Of a DNA stretch of 64,000 nt, positions 1 through 6,832 are shown piece after piece. Origin of the DNA: an uncultured Collinsella sp. (GTDB taxonomy: Bacteria > Actinomycetota > Coriobacteriia > Coriobacteriales > Coriobacteriaceae); assembly GCA_958445895.1 (NCBI GenBank), contig CAUCTV010000003.1, positions 6,653 through 70,652 on the forward strand, written 5' to 3'. The notes beneath the pieces are model-generated. The model ran no database searches. It worked only from the letters and a program-made list of their open reading frames with translations, and was not told where the DNA came from. A program made the translations under genes and the position numbers. Numbering within the stretch: the stretch's first letter is position 1; each line of letters opens with the position of its first letter.

Positions 1-703
1 AGCTGGTGAGCACGCGCATGTACTCGTCGTTGCCGGGCACGCGATCCTGCAAAATCAGGTCATCGGTGTAGCCACTGGCATAGGAATCGCGGATAACCTG
101 CTCCAGCTCGGCGCGGTCGGCAATCTCGTAAGCCTTCTTCTGCCCCTCGAACTCATGCTGCCACCACATGATGCCGTCGGAAGGCTTCAGGATCATCGGG
201 TAGGGGAAGTCAATCTGGTCGAGCACCTCGGCGGGAGCCTCGCCCTGAGCGTTGAGCATCGCCATGGTAAAGGTAAACGTATGCGGATAGGGCACACCGT
301 GCTTCTCGCACAGCTCGTAGAAGATCTCCTTCTTCTGGCACTGCTCAAGCATGCTATAGGGCGCGTAAGGCGCAACGATGTTATCCGCCAGCTCGTTGGC
401 ATCCTTGGCCTGAGCCACCAGGGCAACATAGTTATCGCCGCAGCCCATCAGGACAATCGTCTTGTCGGCATGCGCTCGAGCGATACCGTTGACGGTCTTA
501 AGCATCACGGGCATGGTGTCGATATCCACGTTAGGCGTGTAGTCGATAATCTGGCTGCGATACGCAGGGCCCGTCTGATACTTGCCAAAGACCAGGCTCT
601 TGACCTGATATTCCTCGTAAAAGGCGCGCGCCACCGAATACGCGTTGATGTCGCCGCCGAGCAGCACGGGAATAAACTCGCGCTCTGTAAACTGCAATGC
701 CAT
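1..703 (-). CDS. ATP-grasp ligase-like protein (partial, 3' end outside window)
   Basis: About 234 residues of the N-terminal part are visible; the gene runs off the left edge. The protein opens with a Rossmann-like preATP-grasp segment (FIPVLLGGDINAYSVARAF) and continues into an ATP-grasp region with PMILKPSDGIMWW. Such proteins join a carboxylate to an amine using ATP; relatives include D-aspartate ligases of peptidoglycan cross-bridges and carboxylate-amine ligases. The substrate cannot be read from the sequence. The start is the ATG at 701-703, preceded by AGGAAG at good spacing. It is transcribed divergently from the secreted cell-wall protein at 1097, which fits a wall role, but that is inference. 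Confidence 0.7.
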   Translation of the reverse strand, partial: MALQFTEREFIPVLLGGDINAYSVARAFYEEYQVKSLVFGKYQTGPAYRSQIIDYTPNVDIDTMPVMLKTVNGIARAHADKTIVLMGCGDNYVALVAQAKDANELADNIVAPYAPYSMLEQCQKKEIFYELCEKHGVPYPHTFTFTMAMLNAQGEAPAEVLDQIDFPYPMILKPSDGIMWWQHEFEGQKKAYEIADRAELEQVIRDSYASGYTDDLILQDRVPGNDEYMRVLTS

Positions 704-927
704 GGAAACTTCCTATCATGAACTGCCCACACGACGGGCGGTCTTTGTGCAACTGATTTATTCTAGCGTGCCGAGCCGCCGGCACCCAAAGCTCCACCGT
801 ATCTATGGCAATCGGCGTAATTATCCAGCATGAAGGCCAAGCTCACCGCGATGGGACCTTGTAGTTGCAAAACCCCACGTGAGGGCAACTTTTACAGCCA
901 AAACCCTCACAAACAGGGTGCCGTAAC

Positions 928-1033
928 GTTAAAGTTTAACTCTATGGTTTCTCAACAATTCACCATTCCCGCAGGTCAAGGCCAAAGCCTCAAGTTCAAC
1001 TTGACCCTTTAGAACCTTTAAGGTTCAAGTTGA
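928..1033. promoter_or_regulatory. Cluster of short palindromes upstream of secreted protein
   Basis: The 393-bp gap between the divergent genes holds three odd-length palindromes: GTTAAA-G-TTTAAC at 928-940, TCAAGTT-C-AACTTGA at 990-1004 and AACCTT-T-AAGGTT at 1013-1025. In addition TCAACTTGA (996-1004) and TCAAGTTGA (1025-1033) form a 9-bp inverted repeat around the third one. They lie just before the start of the downstream gene and could be operators or leader RNA structure. The rest of the gap (704-927) shows no convincing gene. Confidence 0.35.
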
Positions 1034-1096
1034 GGTCGAAAGCAGTAGTAGAATACACCTCGACCAATAACCTACGATTGATTGCAGAGGGACTGG

Positions 1097-2230
1097 ATGC
1101 AGCATTCGAACCATCGCACCGCAGCGCTCGTCGCGTCGAAGCCGGCTCGTATCATCACGAGCGCCGCGCTCGCCGTCGCGCTGACGGCCACGCCGATGCT
1201 CTCCCCCGTCGCGGCCTATGCCGCCTCGCAGGCAACGCAGGATCAGCTTTCCGCCGCCCAGAAAAAAATCGAGGACGCTACGAGCGCCTACAACGACGCC
1301 CGAACCAAGCTCGAGGATCTGCAAAAGCAGATCGACTCCAATGAGGCGAACATCGATAAGATTGAGGCCGAGCTACCCGAGCAGCAGGCCAAGGCAAGCT
1401 CCGCCATGCGCGATCTGTATAAGTACCAGAAGGGCACCAGCCCCATCGTGAGCTTCCTGGTGAACACGCAGAGCTTGGGCGACTTTATCACCACCTGCAA
1501 ATACACCAACCAGATTACGAGCTCGAGCGTCGACGAGATCGAAGAGCTTAACAAGATGCAGACCGAGCTCGAGCAGAACAAAACCGAGCTCGATCAGGCC
1601 AAGTCTCAGCTCGAGGGCGAGCAAAAGAATGCCGAGGACGCGCTGGCGCAGGCTCAGCAGCTCCGCAACGAGGCCCAAGCGAAGGCCGAGCAGGAAAATG
1701 CCGCCGAGCTGGCAAAGCTCGAGGCCGACAAGGCCGCTGCCGCCGAGAAGCTCTCGGGTACCGGCGTGAGCGGCAATAACTCCAACAGTCAGGCCACCAA
1801 CTCCAACACCACCATCGACACCACGCCGAACAGCCCCAACAGCGGCAATTCCGATTACGACTCGTTCATTAACGAGTGGACGAGCCGCATCGACAACTAC
1901 CTTGCCGGCTCCCCCATGGCAGGCCAGGGCTACAACTTTGCCGTTGCCGCCTGGAATACCGGCGTCGATCCCCGTTGGTCCCCCGCCATCGCCTGTATCG
2001 AGAGCAGCAAGGGCCTCTATTGCGCCGGCTCCTATAACGCCTGGGGCTGGAGCGCCCGCGGCGGCGGTTGGCGTAGCTTTGGCAGCTGGAGCGAGGGCGT
2101 CTCCGCCCACGTTGCCTACCTGGGCGCCAACTATGGCTCCACGCTTACCCCGGCAGCCGCCAAGAAGTACTGCCCGCCCACGTGGCAGGACTGGTACAAC
2201 AAGGTCGCCAATCAAATGAACCGCATTTAA
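1097..2230 (+). CDS. Secreted coiled-coil protein with C-terminal lysozyme-like domain
   Basis: A 377-residue exported protein. The N-terminus is a signal peptide (basic start, hydrophobic core ALAVALTATPMLSPVAAYA with an AYA-A type cleavage site). Residues of about 40-230 are a long Glu/Lys/Ala/Gln-rich coiled coil of the kind seen in PcsB/CwlO-type wall hydrolases. A Ser/Asn/Thr-rich linker follows, and then a C-terminal domain with FAVAAWNTGVDPRWSPAIACIESS and NAWGWSARGGGWRSF. This resembles lysozyme/glucosaminidase-type folds, with the Glu of CIESS as a likely catalytic residue. It probably cleaves or remodels peptidoglycan outside the membrane. The start chosen is the ATG at 1097 behind AGAGGG; an in-frame TTG at 1082 lacks such a site. 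Confidence 0.8.
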   Translation: MQHSNHRTAALVASKPARIITSAALAVALTATPMLSPVAAYAASQATQDQLSAAQKKIEDATSAYNDARTKLEDLQKQIDSNEANIDKIEAELPEQQAKASSAMRDLYKYQKGTSPIVSFLVNTQSLGDFITTCKYTNQITSSSVDEIEELNKMQTELEQNKTELDQAKSQLEGEQKNAEDALAQAQQLRNEAQAKAEQENAAELAKLEADKAAAAEKLSGTGVSGNNSNSQATNSNTTIDTTPNSPNSGNSDYDSFINEWTSRIDNYLAGSPMAGQGYNFAVAAWNTGVDPRWSPAIACIESSKGLYCAGSYNAWGWSARGGGWRSFGSWSEGVSAHVAYLGANYGSTLTPAAAKKYCPPTWQDWYNKVANQMNRI

Positions 2231-2240
2231 GTGCAACTGC

Positions 2241-2265
2241 AAAGGGCCCCAGACGGGGCCCTTTT
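2241..2265. terminator. Bidirectional rho-independent terminator
   Basis: AAAGGGCCCC and GGGGCCCTTTT pair around an AGAC loop, ending in T4. It sits between the convergent secreted-protein and kinase genes. Confidence 0.85.
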
Positions 2266-2272
2266 CGATTAT

Positions 2273-3673
2273 CTAAGAGACGACACCGGTCGCGTTGCCG
2301 ATAACAACGACGACGCACATGACGGCAAACATAAACCCGAGCGCCTTGAACCATAGTTCGACAAAAGCACTCCCCCGATACCGATCGAGTACGGTAAAAC
2401 GACGTCGAAGCCTACGCCGGTCGAGCATTCCGAATGTAATGAGCAGCACCAGGCCATCGACCATAAAGAAATACTCAAGTGCCAAAAACCACGTTGGATA
2501 GTTTCGGTTTTCGCCCGTCGGCGTAAATACCGCAAAATGGCTGCCCATCAGCAGCAACAATGTTGTCGCATAGACGCATCCATTCCATATGCGCCCCACG
2601 GGCTCGGGGATACGCGAGAGCAGACGCGCACATTTGGACGTCACAGGAGAGACGATCGAACGCCGGTTTGCAGAAGACGGAAGCGTGAGGGCAACCGGCT
2701 GCTGTACCCGCTGCACCTGTGACACCGCGACCCGGGGCACACTGGCAGTAGAAAAGGTCACGGGCGTCGGTGCAGGGAGACATAGCTCATATGCCGCCCG
2801 CGCAGCATGCCCCAGTGCCTTTGCACTCACAAAGCGCTTAGCCGGATCGAGCGCCATCGCCATGCAAATCACATCCGCCAGCGGAACGGGAATGCCATGC
2901 GCCTCGCATTGCTCACGTATGTCCCGCCCCGGTTTGGGGTCAGTTCCCGTCAGGCAAAAGAACAGCAGTGCGCCAAGCGCGTAAATATCGCTGCGGACGC
3001 TCGTCTGCCCAAACCCAAACTGCTCGGGCGGCGCATAGGAACGCGTGCCAAACTTGACGGTGTCGGCGTCGGCGCCATCGCGCCAAACGCGCGCGATTCC
3101 CAGGTCAATAATCACCAGCGAGGAAAAGGTCATGCCGGCATCGGTCGCGTATCTCACGCCCGATACGATGATGTTCGAGGGTTTAAGGTCGCGGTGGATT
3201 ACCGGTACCCCCGGCTCCCCCGCAGCTGCAAAACCAGCATGCAGCTCGCCCACCGCTTCACACAGAACGGGATACAGCTCGCGGGCATAATCGGGCGTCG
3301 CCCCCAAGCGTCCCACCAACGCCTCGAGCGTCTCGCCTTCGACATACTCCATCACCACGTCAAGCTCGTCGCCCACACGGCGGCAATCGACGATTCGAGG
3401 CAAGTGCTCAAAACGACGACCGGCGCGCTGGGCCGCAAACAGGCGCTCATATGCTCCGCCAATCTGCACCGAAGCATCGATGCGCTTGCGGACAAAGGGG
3501 CCGAGAGACCCGCCGCCAGAGCCCTCAAAATAGACGAGTTCGGTCGTCTCGACATCCGAGAGCTTGAGCACGCGCTCCATACGATAGCTGTCATCGCGGT
3601 CGAGCGACGCCAAATGCTCGACAAGTGAAGCAGTCAGCTCGTCATCGGAATATGTTGGGCTCTGAGTATCCAT
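2273..3673 (-). CDS. Membrane-anchored Ser/Thr protein kinase
   Basis: About 466 residues. The N-terminal half is a Hanks-type kinase domain: VRKRID supplies the ATP-binding lysine, VIHRDLKPSNIIV is the catalytic loop, IIDLGIARV is the DFG-equivalent (as DLG), and SYAPPEQFG is the activation/P+1 segment. The glycine loop (SGGGSLGP) is degenerate. After a linker, the C-terminal ~110 residues contain about three hydrophobic segments, so the kinase domain should be cytoplasmic and tethered; no extracellular PASTA repeats are present. It follows the XRE-like gene on the same strand. The start is uncertain: ATG 3673, ATG 3682/3685 or GTG 3703 are all in frame and none has a strong ribosome-binding site. 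Confidence 0.85.
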   Translation of the reverse strand: MDTQSPTYSDDELTASLVEHLASLDRDDSYRMERVLKLSDVETTELVYFEGSGGGSLGPFVRKRIDASVQIGGAYERLFAAQRAGRRFEHLPRIVDCRRVGDELDVVMEYVEGETLEALVGRLGATPDYARELYPVLCEAVGELHAGFAAAGEPGVPVIHRDLKPSNIIVSGVRYATDAGMTFSSLVIIDLGIARVWRDGADADTVKFGTRSYAPPEQFGFGQTSVRSDIYALGALLFFCLTGTDPKPGRDIREQCEAHGIPVPLADVICMAMALDPAKRFVSAKALGHAARAAYELCLPAPTPVTFSTASVPRVAVSQVQRVQQPVALTLPSSANRRSIVSPVTSKCARLLSRIPEPVGRIWNGCVYATTLLLLMGSHFAVFTPTGENRNYPTWFLALEYFFMVDGLVLLITFGMLDRRRLRRRFTVLDRYRGSAFVELWFKALGFMFAVMCVVVVIGNATGVVS

Positions 3674-3770
3674 GGCGTCCATCATAGCGCAGGGCGCGGA
3701 CACCCCATGGCATCCACGCCCTGTTCGTTCGCATAGTTGTTTTGGTAACAGCCAACTCAGCCATCGGCCG

Positions 3771-4193
3771 TTAACTCACCGTCTCCTCGCCAAAGCGATA
3801 CAGTTCCTCGTTGACCTTTTGCAGGCTGCAGCCGCGATCAATACAAAAGATGACAATCGCATCGCGACGGTCCTTGCAGTTGAGGACGCTCACTCCGGCA
3901 GCCGTCAGGGCGCGGTTGGTCTCCTTGAGCGTCAACGCCATTGCAAAGGCAATCTGCAGCACCTTGTTGCGGCTCGGATGCCGCGCACCGGTAAAAATCT
4001 GATAACCAAAAGTCTCATTGAGGTCGGCCATGCGCACCACGCGCGAACGCTCGAGCCCCTTTTCTTGCAGCAACTGCTTTAAGTAATCCGAAAGCGACGG
4101 GGCGGCAAAGTCGTGTTCTTTGATATAGCCATCGATGTTTGGCGCGTCGAGGAGTTCATTGAGTAACTCGTCCGTCAGCTTTTTATCGGGCAT
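3771..4193 (-). CDS. XRE-like helix-turn-helix regulator
   Basis: A 140-residue soluble protein. The middle portion (SLSDYLKQLLQEKGLERSRV, then ADLNETFGYQIFTGARHPSRNKVLQIAFAM) reads as a Cro/CI-type HTH in which the recognition helix is followed by the usual 'is it time to repress' helix (LTLKETNRALTAAGV). The C-terminal ~35 residues (DAIVIFCIDRGCSLQKVNEEL) are less typical. The ATG at 4193 is preceded by GAGGTGAGG. It sits 97 bp upstream of the Ser/Thr kinase on the same strand, so regulator and kinase may be a signalling unit; that pairing is inference. Confidence 0.7.
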   Translation of the reverse strand: MPDKKLTDELLNELLDAPNIDGYIKEHDFAAPSLSDYLKQLLQEKGLERSRVVRMADLNETFGYQIFTGARHPSRNKVLQIAFAMALTLKETNRALTAAGVSVLNCKDRRDAIVIFCIDRGCSLQKVNEELYRFGEETVS

Positions 4194-4232
4194 ACGACCT
4201 CACCTCCCATACGGCGCAACGGTAGCGACATG

Positions 4233-4778
4233 TTAGGCCAGCACCCAGCTTGCAGCGGCAGACTTATCAAACACGTTGGCAAAATAGAGAGCCTTCTTGA
4301 TGTCACCATCAAAGTAGATATTGCCCGCCACTGAACCGCCGGCGGCAAGGGTACCAGACTGCAGTTCATCGGAGCCCTCGCTGTAATAACCCTGGTTCTG
4401 CTGAGCACCGTTGGCGTCCTCGCCCTTCCAGTCGTAGATATTGTAATCTGCGCCCTCATCGCCATTGTTGACGTACGTGACGTGAATGCCCGTCATGGTC
4501 GAACCGTCATAATTTGTGAGACCGGGCTGGACGGAATCGACGACGACGGAAAGACCGGCAGCCGTGGTCACCGTCGTACCAACCGCCAGGTCAGTCGTAG
4601 GCTGCTCTTCCTTCTTCGTCTCTTCCTTCTTGTCACCATCGCCGGCATCCTCGGTGACGGTCGCCTTGTCGCTACCACAACCGGCAAGAAGACTGGCAGT
4701 CCCCAAAGCGACGGTGGCGAATGCGCCAAGTGCAGCGCGACGGCTCAGCAGCACTTCGTTTTCGAGCTTATTCATCAT
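4233..4778 (-). CDS. DUF4352-like lipoprotein
   Basis: A 181-residue predicted lipoprotein. The N-terminus carries a twin-Arg-like SRRAALGAF followed by a hydrophobic stretch and lipobox LLAGC, so it should be lipid-anchored on the outer face of the membrane. A Lys/Glu-rich linker (residues ~40-60) leads to a beta-rich immunoglobulin-like domain (TTVTTAAGLSVVVDSV, then IHVTYVNNGDE) typical of DUF4352/telomeric-repeat-like extracellular domains. Function is unknown. Its ribosome-binding site is buried in a strong hairpin (4781-4834), which suggests translational control. Confidence 0.75.
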   Translation of the reverse strand: MMNKLENEVLLSRRAALGAFATVALGTASLLAGCGSDKATVTEDAGDGDKKEETKKEEQPTTDLAVGTTVTTAAGLSVVVDSVQPGLTNYDGSTMTGIHVTYVNNGDEGADYNIYDWKGEDANGAQQNQGYYSEGSDELQSGTLAAGGSVAGNIYFDGDIKKALYFANVFDKSAAASWVLA

Positions 4779-4780
4779 GC

Positions 4781-4834
4781 ATCCTTCCTACGATCCGGCT
4801 ACCGCGCCGGCACACAGCACATCGTAGGAAGGAT
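4781..4834 (-). promoter_or_regulatory. Hairpin sequestering the lipoprotein ribosome-binding site
   Basis: A perfect 14-bp inverted repeat (ATCCTTCCTACGAT at 4781-4794, ATCGTAGGAAGGAT at 4821-4834) with an inner CCGGC/GCCGG stem. In the minus-strand mRNA the 3' arm carries GGAAGGAT just before the ATG at 4778, and the 5' arm is its exact complement. This is directly visible; control by it is inferred. Confidence 0.7.
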
Positions 4835-4939
4835 TGAACTTGAATTCATTAGCTGAGAGCTAAGGTTGCGGTAAACGGCCAATGCAGTTATCCAAACGCC
4901 GAGCAAACGCACTTTGCTCGACCGTCTGCTGGCAGTGCA

Positions 4940-5263
4940 TCAACCCACCGTGACAGATTCCCCGGTAAAGGTGCTAATGAGCAGCAGGATAAAGAACGCC
5001 AAGTAACTGATGCTCAGCAGATAGGCAATAACCAAAAAGATGGTCCATCCAACATTGGTCTTACCATCGGCTCGACGTTGTTCGCGATTGCGGCAGAGCC
5101 AAATCGTCACGCCAATGGCCACGATCAGCAACACGAGTGCCGCTGCTGCCAACCCGGCAAGCGCAAACATAACGCCAATGCTCACAGCAATAACCGGAAG
5201 TAAGAGCAAGCCGCACCCGCATCCACCCGGACTATAAACGGCAGATTGTCGGCGTCGTCCCAT
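4940..5263 (-). CDS. Small membrane protein of unknown function
   Basis: About 107 residues. The N-terminus is basic with a GGCGCG motif, followed by a long hydrophobic block (two adjacent segments, residues ~18-55), a short basic loop (CRNREQRRADGK) and a further hydrophobic segment (IFLVIAYLLSISYLAFFILLL). This gives about three membrane passes. No known family is recognised. The ATG at 5263 is preceded by GGAG contributed by the end of the M20 gene; a GTG at 5269 overlapping that gene's stop is the alternative. It is presumably co-transcribed with the amidohydrolase. Confidence 0.6.
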   Translation of the reverse strand: MGRRRQSAVYSPGGCGCGLLLLPVIAVSIGVMFALAGLAAAALVLLIVAIGVTIWLCRNREQRRADGKTNVGWTIFLVIAYLLSISYLAFFILLLISTFTGESVTVG

Positions 5264-5265
5264 CG

Positions 5266-6453
5266 TCACTCCATCACAAGCAATCGTTTGTAGACATCGA
5301 GGCCTTTGAGCAGGATTTCCTCGTCAAAGAGCATGGTATCGGTGTGAAGGGCGCTCGTGGCATAGGCGGGACAGCCATCCGAATCGCTCAGGTTTTCTTG
5401 TCCCTCTGGCACGCCCGTGCCCAGCAAGAAGAACACGCCCGGCAGATGACGCTGATAGAACGCGAAATCCTCGGCGATCAGCAGCGGCTCGTCCACAAGT
5501 TGCAGCTCGGACAAGGCAGGCGTGATGCTGGCAAACAACTCGGAGTCGTTGTCAACCGGCGGATAGCCCTCGGCAAAGTCGAGATCGTACGTGCAGCCCG
5601 TTGCGGTGCACGCCTCGTCGAGCACACGGCGTACGCCCTCGCGCGCACGGTCGAACATGGCGTCCGTAAACACACGCAAGCTACCGGCAATATTGGCCTC
5701 CCCCGCCACCGCATTGCAGACGGTGCCGGCCTGCAGCAGGCCAAACTTACCAATGCAGGGCTCGTCGGCACCCAACTCGTCCATGAGCTCGCGCTCGGAA
5801 ACCAAGAACTTGGCCGCTGCCAGCGCGGCATCATGCGATTCCTCGACTGGAACGCCGTAGGTCTTGGCGATATGGATGCTCGCGCCATGGATATGAATGT
5901 GCGTCTCGCTTGAGCGCGCCAGCAGCGGACCGGAGCAGCTCGCTAACGTGCCGGCGGGCAAATCGGGCCATACGTGGAAGCCAAAGATGCGATCCGCCCC
6001 GTAGCGTTCGAATACGCCGCTCTCACACACCGTCTTGGCGCCACCGGTCGTTTCCTCGGCCGGCTGAAACACAAAGAGCACGTTGCGCTTGATGGCGCCC
6101 GGCTGCTCACGGATCGTACGGTCGACATGCGTCGCGGCGGCAAGCGCCATGGCCATGTGTCCATCGTGTCCGCACGCGTGCATTTTACCGGGATGCGTCG
6201 AGGCAAAATCCGCTCCCGTCGCCTCCACAATGGGTAGGGCATCCATGTCGGCGCGAATCGCCGTAGCATGCGCGGCGCCCGTACCGGCATCGAAGAAAGC
6301 GCAGACACAGCTGGGACACGGATGGGTCACCTCGCAGGCGAGCGGCCTCAACACGCCCTCAATATAGGCGATAGTCTGCGGAAGATCGAAATCGAGCTCC
6401 GGAATGCGATGCAGGTCGCGACGATAGCGACGAAGTTCTTGGAGCTCGGTCAT
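5266..6453 (-). CDS. M20 family amidohydrolase, candidate N-acetyl-diaminopimelate deacetylase
   Basis: A 395-residue soluble metallo-amidohydrolase of the M20D type. Metal-site motifs are visible: HACGHDGHMA, QPAEETTGGA, GFHVWPDLPAG and near the C-terminus TSALHTDTM; RADMDALPI is also typical. The family removes N-acyl groups from amino acids (hippurate, indole-acetyl amino acids, N-acetyl-LL-diaminopimelate). It lies divergently next to the riboswitch-controlled lysine operon that encodes DapH, the acetyl-pathway enzyme, so a role as the N-acetyl-DAP deacetylase (the YkuR/DapL step) is likely. That assignment is from context. The start ATG at 6453 sits behind AAAGGA. Confidence 0.75.
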   Translation of the reverse strand: MTELQELRRYRRDLHRIPELDFDLPQTIAYIEGVLRPLACEVTHPCPSCVCAFFDAGTGAAHATAIRADMDALPIVEATGADFASTHPGKMHACGHDGHMAMALAAATHVDRTIREQPGAIKRNVLFVFQPAEETTGGAKTVCESGVFERYGADRIFGFHVWPDLPAGTLASCSGPLLARSSETHIHIHGASIHIAKTYGVPVEESHDAALAAAKFLVSERELMDELGADEPCIGKFGLLQAGTVCNAVAGEANIAGSLRVFTDAMFDRAREGVRRVLDEACTATGCTYDLDFAEGYPPVDNDSELFASITPALSELQLVDEPLLIAEDFAFYQRHLPGVFFLLGTGVPEGQENLSDSDGCPAYATSALHTDTMLFDEEILLKGLDVYKRLLVME

Positions 6454-6564
6454 AAAGGATCCTTTCATGGGGCATATCCATTCCCACAATATTGTGATGC
6501 AGAATTGTGACGCCCTTGTTTCCAGCATATCCCTGCATTTTTTAACCGTTATATACGAATACTC

Positions 6565-6593
6565 TTGTTTGGTAAAGTGCAACGTGGTAGGGT
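6565..6593 (+). promoter_or_regulatory. Candidate promoter of the lysine operon
   Basis: TTGTTT (6565-6570) and TAGGGT (6588-6593) are separated by 17 bp, placing the transcription start near 6600, just before the riboswitch. Confidence 0.4.
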
Positions 6594-6603
6594 CGTTACC
6601 ACT

Positions 6604-6762
6604 TGATAGAGGCGCGGGCACGAAGATCCGCGGGCGAGTCAGCAGACTTTGACCCCGTGGGGAGGCGAAACCCGCCGAACTGGGTTTTTCGGGCACGAAC
6701 GACCTGGTGGGCCTGCGGGAAACACCCGCAGGACTGTCTGCAGCAATGCGGGAGCGCTATCC
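6604..6762 (+). ncRNA. Lysine riboswitch (L box)
   Basis: Hallmarks of the lysine aptamer are visible in order: the P1 strand with GATAGAGGCGCG at the 5' end, GGGGAGGCGAAACC and GCCGAACTGGGT in the core, the ACTGTC element, and GGAGCGCTATC closing P1. It sits immediately upstream of the lysA-dapA gene. Downstream, GGATAGCG (6812-6819), which runs into the GAGG ribosome-binding site at 6819-6822, is complementary to CGCTATCC (6755-6762, P1 3' strand). Its ATAGCG part can also pair with CGCTAT (6777-6782). This points to translational control, but I could not settle which pairing forms in which state. Confidence 0.92.
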
Positions 6763-6832
6763 GGACATGGGGTCCACGCTATGCGGATTCGATGCGCCGA
6801 TGGCGCCGTCTGGATAGCGAGGTTTACGGGAC

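Noticed and set aside
830..1012. Open frame of 60 codons in the leader of the secreted protein gene
   Set aside because: No ribosome-binding site, no recognisable composition, and it runs across the palindromic region; treated as chance.
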